From positions 62,001 to 126,000 of the forward strand of contig NZ_JAGEPF010000031.1 in assembly GCF_017573465.1 (NCBI RefSeq): a DNA stretch of 64,000 nucleotides, in the 5' to 3' direction. The position numbers and the translations under genes are program-made. This stretch comes from Actinomadura violacea (lineage in GTDB: Bacteria > Actinomycetota > Actinomycetes > Streptosporangiales > Streptosporangiaceae). Position 1 is the first letter of the stretch. Each line of letters opens with the position of its first letter. The notes beneath the pieces were generated by a model. That model searched no databases, had not been told where the DNA came from, and worked only from the letters and a program-made list of their open reading frames with translations. Of the stretch, positions 49,644 through 58,289 are shown piece by piece.

Positions 49644-50474
49644 GTGGACGAGCCCTCTTCCCGGACGCTCGACGTGGGCGGCGTGCGCACGCACCTGCTG
49701 GAGGCGGGCGAGGGCCGGCCGGTGGTGCTGCTGCACGGCGGCGCCTGGGGCGAGTGCGCCCGCACCGCCTGGTGGACGGCCGTGCCGGCGCTCGCCTCGG
49801 CGGGGCACCGGGTCATCGCTCCGGACTGGCTCGGCTTCGGCGGGACGGCGAAGATCGTCGACTTCGCGGACCGCGCCGGCCGGATGCTCGCCCACCTGGC
49901 CCGGCTGCTGGAGGTCCTCGGCGTGGACGAGGCCGACGTCGTCGGGCTGTCGATGGGCGGCTCGCACCTGCTGCGCGACCAGACCTCGGAGTCGCCGCTG
50001 CTGAACGTGCGCCGGATGGTGCTCGTCAGCGCGGGCGGCCCTCCGGTGTCGGGCGCGGCACGCGAGGCGCTCATGGACTTCGACGGGACGGCCGAGTCGA
50101 TGCGGGACCAGATCCGGCTGGCCTTCGACGACCGGGTGTGGGCGCAGGACGAGGACATGGTCGCGGCCCGCATGGAGGCGGCCCTCGCCCCCGGTGCCTA
50201 CGAGGCGTTCGCCTCGCTCGGCCTGCGCGCGCCCGGCGCCGTCCCGCCGCCGCTCGGCGACCCGTTCGACTACGCGCGCGTCAAGGTCCCGACGCTCGTG
50301 ACGGCGGGGGACCGCGACCGGCTCAAGCCGGCCGGGTTCGCCGAAGAGGTGGCGCGCGCCATTCCGGACGCGCGGCTGGAGATCTTCCCCGGCTGCGGCC
50401 ACTGCCCGCAGCTGGAGGCGGCCGACGCCTGGAACACGGCGGTCCTGGCCTTTCTGGACAAGGAGACACTGTGA
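49644..50474 (+). CDS. Alpha/beta hydrolase (canonical triad)
   Basis: This 276-residue alpha/beta hydrolase has VVLLHGGAWGE for the oxyanion hole, nucleophile elbow VVGLSMGGSHLL, acid GDRDRLKPAG and His in GCGHCPQLE. GTG 49644 follows GAAGGAG, and another GTG two codons earlier is possible. It is the first gene of an eleven-gene operon, and its stop overlaps the next hydrolase start (GTGA). The length and cap region fit C-C or ester hydrolases of aromatic pathways. The substrate is unknown. Confidence 0.92.
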   Translation: MDEPSSRTLDVGGVRTHLLEAGEGRPVVLLHGGAWGECARTAWWTAVPALASAGHRVIAPDWLGFGGTAKIVDFADRAGRMLAHLARLLEVLGVDEADVVGLSMGGSHLLRDQTSESPLLNVRRMVLVSAGGPPVSGAAREALMDFDGTAESMRDQIRLAFDDRVWAQDEDMVAARMEAALAPGAYEAFASLGLRAPGAVPPPLGDPFDYARVKVPTLVTAGDRDRLKPAGFAEEVARAIPDARLEIFPGCGHCPQLEAADAWNTAVLAFLDKETL

Positions 50475-51289
50475 GCGACGTTCTGGAAGCCGGGGTGCAC
50501 TGGCACACCCAGCCCGAGCGCATCGACGTCGACGGCGCCGAGGTCGCCTACCGCCGCGACGGGACGGGCGAACCCGTACTGTTCCTGCACGGCCACTGGC
50601 TGACCCGCTGCTGGAGCCCGCTGCACGCCGCGATCGCCGAGCGCGCCGACCTGATCGCGCCCGAGGCGCCCGGCTTCGGCGACACGCCCTGCCCGCCCTG
50701 GGTGACGGGCCGCGACGACGTCGTCCTGCTGTACCGGAGCCTGCTGGACGCGTTCGGACTCGACCGCGTGCACGTCGTCGGGTACGGGCTCGGCGGGTGG
50801 CTCGCGGCCGACTTCGCCGTGTTCAACCCGCATCGCGTGCGCAGCCTGTCGCTGCTCGCGCCGTTCGGGCTGCGCGTGCCGGGCCGTCCGATCGCCGACG
50901 TGTTCATCATGAACCCGGCCGACTACGACGACATGTACTTCAACGGCGACCCGGTCGAGGGGGTCGTGCCGGGGCCGGGTACGCCCGCGCAGGGCGGCCC
51001 GGAGGGGTTCGCGGCCCGGTACGGCGACATGGGCGCGGCGGCCCGGCTGATCTGGGACTTCCGCTACGACCTGAAGCTGGAGCACCGGCTGCCCCGGCTC
51101 GGCCTGCCCGCCCTCGTCGTCGCCGGCGAGGACGACCGGATCGTCCCCGCCGGGCACCCGGCCCGCTGGGCCGAGCTCCTCGGCACCGGCGTGAAGGACG
51201 TCCCCGGCGGCCACGCCTTCCCGATCCAGCGGCCGGACGAGACGGCCGCGCTCATCACCACGTTCGTCTCGGGGGTCTCCCATGGCTAA
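50471..51289 (+). CDS. Alpha/beta hydrolase-fold protein lacking the nucleophile Ser
   Basis: This 272-residue alpha/beta-fold protein retains VLFLHGHWLTRCW, the acid VAGEDDRIVPAG and the His of GGHAFPIQRP. However, the nucleophile elbow reads HVVGYGLGGWLAADF, where Gly replaces the expected Ser. Relatives with this pattern may be cofactor-independent lyases or isomerases or inactive partners. It starts at GTG 50471, coupled to the preceding hydrolase, and overlaps the following luciferase-like gene by 8 bp. It may work together with its intact neighbour. Confidence 0.85.
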   Translation: MSDVLEAGVHWHTQPERIDVDGAEVAYRRDGTGEPVLFLHGHWLTRCWSPLHAAIAERADLIAPEAPGFGDTPCPPWVTGRDDVVLLYRSLLDAFGLDRVHVVGYGLGGWLAADFAVFNPHRVRSLSLLAPFGLRVPGRPIADVFIMNPADYDDMYFNGDPVEGVVPGPGTPAQGGPEGFAARYGDMGAAARLIWDFRYDLKLEHRLPRLGLPALVVAGEDDRIVPAGHPARWAELLGTGVKDVPGGHAFPIQRPDETAALITTFVSGVSHG

Positions 51290-52631
51290 CCGCCTGCAGT
51301 TCCATGTCTTCCACCTGATGCCCTACCCGTTCATCCCGCCGGGCGAGGACCTGGAATCGACGTGGGTGACGCTGCCGAACACCTACTTCGAGCCGCAGGT
51401 CGCGCACCGCCTCTACACCGACAACCTCGAGCAGCTCATCGCCTGCGAACGGCTCGGGTTCGACGGCATCATCGTCAACGAGCACCACCAGAACGCGTTC
51501 GGCACCATCAACGCGCCGAACGTGTGGGCCGCCTACCTCGCCGCCCGCACCAGCCGGATCCGGATCGGCGTGATCGGCAACGCGCTGCCGCTGCACCAGA
51601 ACCCGCTGCGAGTCGCCGAGGAGATCGCGATGCTCGACATCGTGTCCGGCGGCCGGATCATCTCCGGGCACGTGCGCGGGATGGGCGCGGAGTACCACTC
51701 GTCGGGCATGAACCCGACGACGTCCAAGGCGCGGTTCTGGGAGGCGCACGACCTCATCGTCAAGGCGTGGACGGAGCCGGGGCCGTTCACCTGGCAGGGC
51801 GAGCACTACGACATCGAGCACGTCAACCCGTGGCCGCGCCCGCTGCAGGACCCGCACCCGCCGGTGTGGATGCCCGGTACGGGCTCCACCGACACCATCG
51901 ACGAGGTCGCCAAGCGGCGGTTCTCCTACATGCAGACGACCACGTCGAACTGGGTCACCAAGAAGTCGTTCGCGCTGTTCCGGGAGATCTGCCGCGACAA
52001 GTACGGCTACGAGCCGGACCCGGCGCAGCTCGGACGCGTCATCCCCACCTACGTCGCCGAGACCGACGAGCAGGCGCGCCGCGAGTTCATGCCGCACGCG
52101 ATGTGGTTCTTCCGGACCGGCCTGAAGATCCCCATGCACCACCTCATGCCGCCCGGCTACAACACCGCCGAGTCGATCCTGCGGACGGTGAAGGGACGGC
52201 AGGCCGCCGGGGTCAAGGACTTCTGGGAGATGTCCTATGACGAGCTGATCGACCAGGGGTACATCGTCGTCGGCTCCCCGCAGACCGTCATCGAGAAGTA
52301 CGAGCGGATGATCGAGGAGTACGGCCTCGGGATGGCGATCAGTGCGGGCGGCCCGCTCGGGTCGATGCCGCACTGGATGGTGATGAAGAACCTCCAGATC
52401 ATGGCCGAGGAGGTGGTCCCGCACTTCCGCGAACCGGACGGGCGCCCCGACCACCTGCGCGCCTCTCGTCCGGCGCCGGAGACGAACGCCGAGATGGCGG
52501 CGCTGCACGGCGCGCCTAAGCTCGCCCCCGTCGTCCGCCTCGCCGACGGCCGGGACCTGCCGACCCCCGTCGGGCACATCCCCGAGGTCGCCTCCGGCGC
52601 CGACACCAGCCCGCCCGCGAGGCGGCCGTGA
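51282..52631 (+). CDS. Luciferase-like (LLM) flavin monooxygenase 1
   Basis: This is a 449-residue bacterial-luciferase-family protein. It shows FHLMPYPFIP, ERLGFDGIIVNEHHQNAFG, SRIRIGVIGNALPLHQNPLRVAEEIAMLD, GHVRGMGAEYHSSGMNP and WMPGTGSTDTIDE, the typical TIM-barrel layout with an extended tail. It uses reduced FMN or F420 with O2, and the divergent flavin reductase suggests FMN. It overlaps the next LLM gene by 4 bp. It is probably an oxygenase or ring-opening step of the encoded pathway. Confidence 0.92.
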   Translation: MANRLQFHVFHLMPYPFIPPGEDLESTWVTLPNTYFEPQVAHRLYTDNLEQLIACERLGFDGIIVNEHHQNAFGTINAPNVWAAYLAARTSRIRIGVIGNALPLHQNPLRVAEEIAMLDIVSGGRIISGHVRGMGAEYHSSGMNPTTSKARFWEAHDLIVKAWTEPGPFTWQGEHYDIEHVNPWPRPLQDPHPPVWMPGTGSTDTIDEVAKRRFSYMQTTTSNWVTKKSFALFREICRDKYGYEPDPAQLGRVIPTYVAETDEQARREFMPHAMWFFRTGLKIPMHHLMPPGYNTAESILRTVKGRQAAGVKDFWEMSYDELIDQGYIVVGSPQTVIEKYERMIEEYGLGMAISAGGPLGSMPHWMVMKNLQIMAEEVVPHFREPDGRPDHLRASRPAPETNAEMAALHGAPKLAPVVRLADGRDLPTPVGHIPEVASGADTSPPARRP

Positions 52632-53752
52632 CCGCCGGGAGCGCCGACCGGTCGGCGGGGCCGCTGCTCGGCAGCCCGAACCGGCTCAAGCTGGCGGTGT
52701 TCTCGGCGAACATGGCGGGCGGCGCGAACCTCACCCACGCGCCCGAAGCGCCTCGCGCGACCTGGCAGGAGAGCGTCGGGATCGCGCGGGCCGCCGAGGC
52801 GGCGGGCTTCGAGGCGCTGATCCCGGTGGCGCGCTGGCGCGGCATGGCCGACCCGGCGCGTCGCGACGCGCACCGCTCGTTCGAGTCGTTCACCTGGGCG
52901 GCGGGGATCGCGGCGGTCACCGAGCGGATCCAGGTGTTCGCCACCTTCCACATCCCGGTCGTGCATCCGGTGAGCGCCGCCAAGCAGATCGCCACCGTCG
53001 ACCACATCGCCGGCGGCCGCTTCGCGGTGAACGTGGTGGCGGGGTGGAACGAGGACGAGTTCCGCATGTTCGGCCTGGAGCAGCGCGAGCACGACGACCG
53101 GTACGCCGTCGCCGACGAATGGATGACGTTCCTCGGCCGGATCTGGGCGGCGGACGAAGAGTTCGACTTCGACGGCCGCTACTTCAAGGCCCGCAGCGTC
53201 CTGTCGGAGCCGAAGCCCGTGCAGCGGGGCCGTCCGGTCGTGATGAACGCCGGGTTCAGCCCGGCCGGACGGGACTTCGCGGCGAAGCACGCCGACCTGA
53301 CGTTCGCGATGGTCCCGGACGCCGCGGCCGCCGCCCGCATCGTCCCCGGCCTCAAGGCCGACGTGCAGGAACGCCACGACCGCAAGCTCATGGTGTTCGC
53401 CGGAGCCCACATCGTGTGCGCCGACACCGAGGACGCCGCGCGTCGCGAGTACGACCGCATGGTGAACGAGGTGGGCGACCGCGACGCCGCCGCCAACGCG
53501 ATCCGCCTGCTCATCCCGAACTCCGGCAGCGCCGACTTCGACGCCGACGGGATGGCCGCGTCCGCGATCGCCGGGTTCTTCGCGTTGCCGCTGGTCGGGA
53601 CGCCTGACTCCGTCGTCGCGCAGATGGCGGAACTCGCCGACGCGGGACTCGACGGGCTCGCGCTGTCGTGGCTGGATTACCGGACCGGGATCGATCGGTA
53701 CGCCCGGGAGCTGCGTCCCCGGCTGGTCGAGGCCGGGCTGAGGGAGGGGTGA
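52628..53752 (+). CDS. Luciferase-like (LLM) flavin monooxygenase 2 (RutA/DszA-like)
   Basis: This 374-residue luciferase-family protein contains LKLAVFSANMAGGANLTHAP, FEALIPVARWRG, HIAGGRFAVNVVAGWNEDE and VVMNAGFSPAGRDFAAKHAD. These blocks resemble alkanesulfonate/pyrimidine-oxygenase-type (SsuD/RutA/DszA) members that cleave C-S, C-N or amide ring bonds with FMNH2. The start is GTG 52628, coupled to LLM 1. The product could be the hydroxy or oxo acid reduced by the following dehydrogenase. The actual substrate is not known. Confidence 0.92.
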   Translation: MTAGSADRSAGPLLGSPNRLKLAVFSANMAGGANLTHAPEAPRATWQESVGIARAAEAAGFEALIPVARWRGMADPARRDAHRSFESFTWAAGIAAVTERIQVFATFHIPVVHPVSAAKQIATVDHIAGGRFAVNVVAGWNEDEFRMFGLEQREHDDRYAVADEWMTFLGRIWAADEEFDFDGRYFKARSVLSEPKPVQRGRPVVMNAGFSPAGRDFAAKHADLTFAMVPDAAAAARIVPGLKADVQERHDRKLMVFAGAHIVCADTEDAARREYDRMVNEVGDRDAAANAIRLLIPNSGSADFDADGMAASAIAGFFALPLVGTPDSVVAQMAELADAGLDGLALSWLDYRTGIDRYARELRPRLVEAGLREG

Positions 53753-53756
53753 GCGC

Positions 53757-54677
53757 GTGATCGCTCTGGTTCCGGCCGATGCACGGGTCGAGGCGATGGG
53801 GCCGCTGCCGGACGGCGTGGAGCCGGCGGTGTTCGGCGACGACGCGGCGGAGGCCGCCGAGTTCTGCGTCCTCGACCCGCCCGCGCGCGACCGGTTCGCG
53901 GAGATCCTGCCCCGGCTGACCGCGCTGAAGGTCGTGCAGACCCTCAGCGCCGGCATCGACCGCGTCCCGAAGCTGCCGGACGGGGTGACGCTCTGCAACG
54001 CCAGCGGTGTGCACGACGGACCCGTCGCGGAATGGATCGTCGGAGCGATCCTCGCCATGAACAAGGACCTGCCGCACTATGTGGAGCGGCAGCGCGCCGG
54101 GGAATGGGACACCTCCGGGAACACCGCGTTCTCCGGCGCCGAAGGCGCACGGGACCTGTCGGAACAGCACGTCCTCGTCGTCGGGCACGGCTCGATCGGG
54201 CGGGCGCTGCAAGACCGGCTCGCGTGCTTCGGGACGAAGGTCACCGGGATCGCCCGGCACCCCCGCGAAGGCGCCCGCGGCCCCGCGGACCTGCCCGGCC
54301 TGCTCCCGGACGCCGACGTCGTCGTCCTGCTCGCGCCCGCGACCGACGAGACCCGGGGCATGGTCGACGCGGCGTTCCTCGGACGGATGCGGCCCGGCGC
54401 CCTGCTGGTCAACGCCGCGCGCGGCACGCTCGTCCAGACCCCGGCGCTGCTCGACGCCCTGCACGAGGGCCGGGTCCGCGCCGCGCTCGACACCACCGAC
54501 CCCGAACCGCTTCCGCCCGGCCACCCGCTGTTCTCCGCGCCCGGCGTCCTGGTGACGCCGCACGTCGCGGGGTCGTCCGCGCACTGGCGGGACCGCGCGT
54601 ACCGCCTCGCCGGCGACCAGCTGCGCCGCTACGCGGCCGGAGAACCGCTCGTCAACGTCCGCCACCACGGTTACTGA
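53757..54677 (+). CDS. D-isomer-specific 2-hydroxyacid dehydrogenase
   Basis: This 306-residue NAD(P)-dependent dehydrogenase has LKVVQTLSAGIDRVPKLP, the cofactor motif VVGHGSIGRALQDRLACFG and the catalytic Arg in LLVNAARGTLVQTPALL. It also has DTTDPEPLPPGHPLF and the His in VLVTPHVAGSS. It interconverts a 2-oxoacid and a 2-hydroxyacid. GTG 53757 lies 4 bp after the LLM stop. In this operon it probably handles a short oxo-acid product. Confidence 0.93.
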   Translation: MIALVPADARVEAMGPLPDGVEPAVFGDDAAEAAEFCVLDPPARDRFAEILPRLTALKVVQTLSAGIDRVPKLPDGVTLCNASGVHDGPVAEWIVGAILAMNKDLPHYVERQRAGEWDTSGNTAFSGAEGARDLSEQHVLVVGHGSIGRALQDRLACFGTKVTGIARHPREGARGPADLPGLLPDADVVVLLAPATDETRGMVDAAFLGRMRPGALLVNAARGTLVQTPALLDALHEGRVRAALDTTDPEPLPPGHPLFSAPGVLVTPHVAGSSAHWRDRAYRLAGDQLRRYAAGEPLVNVRHHGY

Positions 54678-54689
54678 TCAGGAGAACGC

Positions 54690-55637
54690 ATGCCGCACGA
54701 AGCAGAAGCCGGCGGGATCGGCGTCCTGCTGCCCAACGGGGTGCCCGGCTGCACCGGGGACACCCTGCGCACCTGGATCCGGGAGATCGAGGACGGTCCG
54801 TTCTCCTCGCTCGGCGTCGCCGACCGCTACGTCTACGTCAACCACGAGATCATGATGACGATGGCGGCGGCCGCCGCGCTGACCAGCCGCGTCCGGCTGA
54901 TGTCGGCGGCGTTCCTCGGCCCGCTGCGGCCGACGCCGCTGTTCGCCAAGCAGGTCGCGACGCTCGCCGCGCTCGCCCCCGGACGGGTGTCGCTCGGCCT
55001 CGCGATCGGGAACCGCGTCAACGACTACGCCGCCGCCGGGATCCCGTGGGAGCGGCGCGGCCGCATCATGGACGAGCAGCTGCGCGCCCTGGCGGAGATC
55101 CGTGACCTCAAGGGCGAGGAGAACACGGTCGGGCCGGAGCTCGGGGAGATCGAGCTGCTCATCGGCGGCGCGTCCGACCCGGCGCTGCGCCGCCTCGTCG
55201 AGCACGGCGACGGCCTGGTCAGCGGCGGCCTCAAGCCCGAGGTCTTCGCCTTCGAGGCGTTCGCGACCGTCAAGGCGTGGGAGGGCGCGGGCAAGGCCGG
55301 ACGGCCGCGCCTCGTCGCGAGCATGTGGTATGCCTCCAGCGAGAAGCCCGGCGACCTCGCCGAGGCCCGGCTGGACTCCTACCTCAAGGACGGCGGCCCG
55401 CCCGAGCACGTCATCTCCGGCATCGCGCGCGGCCGCGACGGCATCGAGGCCGCCTACCGCGCCTACCGCGCGCAGGGCGCCGACGAGGTGCTGTTCTTCC
55501 CGCTGCTGGACGACCCGTCCGAGCTGGAGTTCCTCGCCGACGTCGCCGGATCCCTGCCCGTCGTGGAGCGCGGCGAGCCGACGCCCGACTTCTCCCTGTT
55601 CGAGAGCGGCCCCAGCATGAAGGGACGGCACGCATGA
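54690..55637 (+). CDS. Luciferase-like (LLM) oxidoreductase 3
   Basis: This 315-residue LLM-family protein starts after AGGAG. Visible blocks are GIGVLLPNGVPGCTGDTLR, SRVRLMSAAFLGPLRPTPLF, LAPGRVSLGLAIGNRVNDYA and a C-terminal GADEVLFFPLLDDPSELE. Its short length and pattern are closer to F420-type or FMN-type dehydrogenases than to the two larger LLM proteins upstream. It may oxidise or reduce a pathway intermediate. It overlaps the SnoaL-like gene by 4 bp. Confidence 0.9.
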   Translation: MPHEAEAGGIGVLLPNGVPGCTGDTLRTWIREIEDGPFSSLGVADRYVYVNHEIMMTMAAAAALTSRVRLMSAAFLGPLRPTPLFAKQVATLAALAPGRVSLGLAIGNRVNDYAAAGIPWERRGRIMDEQLRALAEIRDLKGEENTVGPELGEIELLIGGASDPALRRLVEHGDGLVSGGLKPEVFAFEAFATVKAWEGAGKAGRPRLVASMWYASSEKPGDLAEARLDSYLKDGGPPEHVISGIARGRDGIEAAYRAYRAQGADEVLFFPLLDDPSELEFLADVAGSLPVVERGEPTPDFSLFESGPSMKGRHA

Positions 55638-56095
55638 CGCAGGTCGAGCTGCCCGGCGCCGACCGGCCCCTCCCGGACGCGGACCTGCGCGCCCGGCGGG
55701 AGGCGATCGTCATCGAGCACCTGACCACCGAGATGGCCGGCGACCTCGACGCCTGCCTGGCCACCATGCCGGACGGCGCCCACTACCGGATCATGCCGCT
55801 GCGGCGCGCCCACGCCGGCGACGACGAGGTCCGGGAACTGCTGACCGATCTGCTGACCGCCTTTCCCGACCTGCAGCTGATCCCGAGGCTCGTCCACCAC
55901 GCCGCGAACGCGGTCATCATCGAGGGCCGGACGCGCGGCACCCAGCACGCCGACTGGGCGGGCATCCCCTCGAAGGGGCGGGTCATGGACATCGAGGGCG
56001 TGATCGTCTTCCGGTTCGACGGCGACACGATGCTCAACGAGACGGTCTACTACGACCACGCGGCCGTCGCCGAGCAGCTCGGCGCGGGGGAGTGA
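55634..56095 (+). CDS. SnoaL-like/NTF2-fold protein
   Basis: This 153-residue protein resembles the SnoaL/ketosteroid-isomerase-type cone fold: HLTTEMAGDLDACLATMPDG, LLTDLLTAFPDLQLIPRLVH, GTQHADWAGIPSKGRVMDIE and YYDHAAVAEQLG. Such proteins isomerise, hydrate or cyclise small substrates, or serve as binding proteins. It is coupled to LLM 3 and to the following reductase by 4-bp overlaps. No catalytic residue can be assigned safely. Confidence 0.85.
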   Translation: MTQVELPGADRPLPDADLRARREAIVIEHLTTEMAGDLDACLATMPDGAHYRIMPLRRAHAGDDEVRELLTDLLTAFPDLQLIPRLVHHAANAVIIEGRTRGTQHADWAGIPSKGRVMDIEGVIVFRFDGDTMLNETVYYDHAAVAEQLGAGE

Positions 56096-57036
56096 GCGCG
56101 ATGCGCGGGCTGCGGATCAGCGAGTTCGGGCGGCCGCCGGCCCTGGCCGACGACCTCCCCGTCCCGGAGGCGGGCGAGGGGACCACGCTGGTGCGGGTCG
56201 CCGCGGCGGCCCTCGGCCACCTGGACCGCAGCGTCGCGTCCGGGACGTTCCCACATCACCCGCCGCTGCCGTACGTGCCGTGCGGCGACGGCGCCGGCCG
56301 GGTCGAGGACTCCGACCGGTTCCCGCGCGGCGCGCTGGTGTGGCTGCGCGGCGGCGGCCTCGGCATCGCGAGGGACGGCGTCGCCGCCGAGTACGCCGCC
56401 GTGCCCGATGAAGCGGTGCATCTGGCGCCGGAAGGCGCGGACCCGATCCTGGCGTCCTGCTTCTTCTCCCCGGCCACCTCGGCCTGGATCTCGGTGCACG
56501 ACCTGGCCGGGGTCAAGGAGGGGCAGCGGGTCCTGGTGACCGGAGCCGCCGGCGCGGTCGGCTCCCTCGCCGTCCAGATCGCCGTGCAGGCGGGCGCCGA
56601 CGTCACCGCGTCCGTCTCGCGGAAGGAGCGGGCGCAGCTCGTCCCCGCGGGTGTCCGGACGCTCGTCGGGGAGGCCGGCGGCGGACCCTACGACGCGCTC
56701 ATCGACACCGTCGGCGGGCCCGGCCTGCCGGCCCGGCTGGACGCGGTGGAGCCCGGGGGCGTCGCCGTCATCGTCGGGTACACGGCGGGCGCCCGCGTCG
56801 AACTGGACCTGCCGTCCCGCTGCGCGCACGACGTCGACCTGCGCTTCCTCAACATGATCCGGCGCGCGCCGCAGGCGTTCGCGCTGGCGGACGGCCTGCT
56901 CTCGCGGCTGTCCGCGGGAGAGCTGACGCTGCGCACCGACCGCTACGCGCTGGCCGCCGCGCCGGTCGCCTGGGAGGCGCTCGCCGCCGGCCGTGCGGAG
57001 GGCCGCGTCGTCTTGGAGGTGGCCGATGATCGGTGA
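56092..57036 (+). CDS. MDR-family quinone-oxidoreductase-like enzyme
   Basis: This 314-residue medium-chain dehydrogenase/reductase has a GroES-like N-terminal domain (LVRVAAAALGHLDRSVASG, VPCGDGAGRVED). The Rossmann domain carries VLVTGAAGAVGSLAVQIAVQ. The structural zinc Cys cluster is absent, as in quinone oxidoreductases and enoyl reductases. GTG 56092 overlaps the SnoaL-like stop, and ATG 56101 is an alternative start. It probably reduces an unsaturated ketone or quinone with NADPH. Confidence 0.9.
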   Translation: MSAMRGLRISEFGRPPALADDLPVPEAGEGTTLVRVAAAALGHLDRSVASGTFPHHPPLPYVPCGDGAGRVEDSDRFPRGALVWLRGGGLGIARDGVAAEYAAVPDEAVHLAPEGADPILASCFFSPATSAWISVHDLAGVKEGQRVLVTGAAGAVGSLAVQIAVQAGADVTASVSRKERAQLVPAGVRTLVGEAGGGPYDALIDTVGGPGLPARLDAVEPGGVAVIVGYTAGARVELDLPSRCAHDVDLRFLNMIRRAPQAFALADGLLSRLSAGELTLRTDRYALAAAPVAWEALAAGRAEGRVVLEVADDR

Positions 57037-58027
57037 CGTCTTCGTCTTCGACCTGGTCGTGCACCTGCACGACATGAGCGAGGCGAACCTGCTGGACGGG
57101 GCGCCGTGGTCGCGGCACGTCCGCGACATGTCGCTCGGACTGGGCGAGGCGCTGCGGCCCCTGCACGGCGACCGCGAGGAGTTCGACCGCCGCCTCTCGG
57201 CCGAGACCATGGGACGGATGGTCTTCGGCGACCCGCCCGGCACCGAGCCCACCGACGTCGCGATGGCGCAGGTCGTCCCCGTCTTCGACTGGTACGACGA
57301 CTGGTGGGCGCCCGTGGACCTGCAAGCCGAGTTCGCCCGCGCCTACCCAGGCCGCGCCCTGTTCTGCGGCGGCGTCGACCCCGGCTTCCGCGGCGTGGAC
57401 GCGGCCCTGGAGCACCTCGAATGGCAGGTCGGCGAGCTGGACGCCGTGTCGCTGAAGTTCTACAACGGGCACGTCGACCGGAGCTGGCGATGCGACGACG
57501 AGAAGCTCGCCTACCCGATCTACGAACGCGCCCGCGACCTCGGCATCCGCGTCCTGCAGTTCCACAAGGGCAACCCGTTCGGCACCGAGAACCTCGAGCA
57601 GCTGCACCCCGGCGACCTGCAGCGCGCCGCCCGCGACTTCCCCGACCTCACCTTCGTCATCCACCACCTCGCGATGCCGTACTTCGACGAATGCGTCAAC
57701 ATCGCCGCCCGCTTCCCGAACATCCACCTGGCCCTGTCGGCGACCGTGAACTTCATGCCCGTCCGGCCCCGGCTCATCCAGCGGCAGGTCGGCGAGCTGC
57801 TCGCCGCCGTCGGCGCCGACCGCCTGCTGTGGGGCTCGGAGGCCGCGCTCGCCGGCCCGCCCCGCCCCTACCTGGAGGCGTTCATGGCCCTGGAGATCCC
57901 CGACGACCTGCGCGAGGGATACGGCTACCCGCAGATCACCCTGGACGACAAGCGCAAGATCCTCGGCCTGAACGCGGCCCGGCTGTTCGGCGTCGAGGTC
58001 CCCGGAGCCTCCGATGAGGGTCCCTGA
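57026..58027 (+). CDS. Amidohydrolase-2 family enzyme
   Basis: This is a 333-residue TIM-barrel amidohydrolase of the ACMSD type. Candidate metal-site residues are in FDLVVHLHDM, IRVLQFHKGNPFG, TFVIHHLAMPYFDE and LLWGSEAALAG, where a Glu stands at the position usually held by the catalytic Asp. It overlaps the MDR gene by 11 bp and the NifU-like gene by 14 bp. The reaction could be hydrolysis or decarboxylation of a ring-opened intermediate. It differs clearly from the LEEHF-type enzymes at 21607 and 29319. Confidence 0.88.
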   Translation: MIGDVFVFDLVVHLHDMSEANLLDGAPWSRHVRDMSLGLGEALRPLHGDREEFDRRLSAETMGRMVFGDPPGTEPTDVAMAQVVPVFDWYDDWWAPVDLQAEFARAYPGRALFCGGVDPGFRGVDAALEHLEWQVGELDAVSLKFYNGHVDRSWRCDDEKLAYPIYERARDLGIRVLQFHKGNPFGTENLEQLHPGDLQRAARDFPDLTFVIHHLAMPYFDECVNIAARFPNIHLALSATVNFMPVRPRLIQRQVGELLAAVGADRLLWGSEAALAGPPRPYLEAFMALEIPDDLREGYGYPQITLDDKRKILGLNAARLFGVEVPGASDEGP

Positions 58028-58289
58028 CACCGTCCGCGCCCTGTCGCGCGCGCTGCGCGGGCACGGCGGCGGCCTCGAACTCGTCGCGGACGGCGACGTG
58101 CCCGCCGTCCGCTACACCGGGATGTGCGCCGGCTGCCCCGGCCGTCCCGCCTGCCATGAGGGGCTCGTCGCGCCCGTCCTGCTCGCGCTGCCGGGCGTGC
58201 GCGGCGTCGACGCCCCCGGCACCCGCGTCGACCCCGTCGCGCGCGCCAGACTCCAGCAGTTCACCGGAGGCGAGGGAGGGCCACGATGA
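58014..58289 (+). CDS. NifU-like C-terminal-domain mini-protein
   Basis: This 91-residue protein aligns with the NifU C-terminal Fe-S scaffold domain: LELVADGDVPAVRYTGMCAG and the CAGCPGRPAC cluster (Cys 38, 41 and 47), ending in LPGVRGVDA. In NifU proteins a CxxC pair binds a transient Fe-S cluster. Here it is embedded between an amidohydrolase and the IclR regulator by 14-bp and 4-bp overlaps. No other Fe-S enzyme is encoded in the operon, so it may serve an off-site enzyme or bind metal for the amidohydrolase. Confidence 0.8.
   Translation: MRVPDTVRALSRALRGHGGGLELVADGDVPAVRYTGMCAGCPGRPACHEGLVAPVLLALPGVRGVDAPGTRVDPVARARLQQFTGGEGGPR

Noticed and set aside
48635..50470. Extension of the Ser-less hydrolase to 884 residues
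   Set aside because: It only runs through other frames of the acyl-CoA dehydrogenase end and the first hydrolase; GTG 50471 overlaps the preceding stop as expected.
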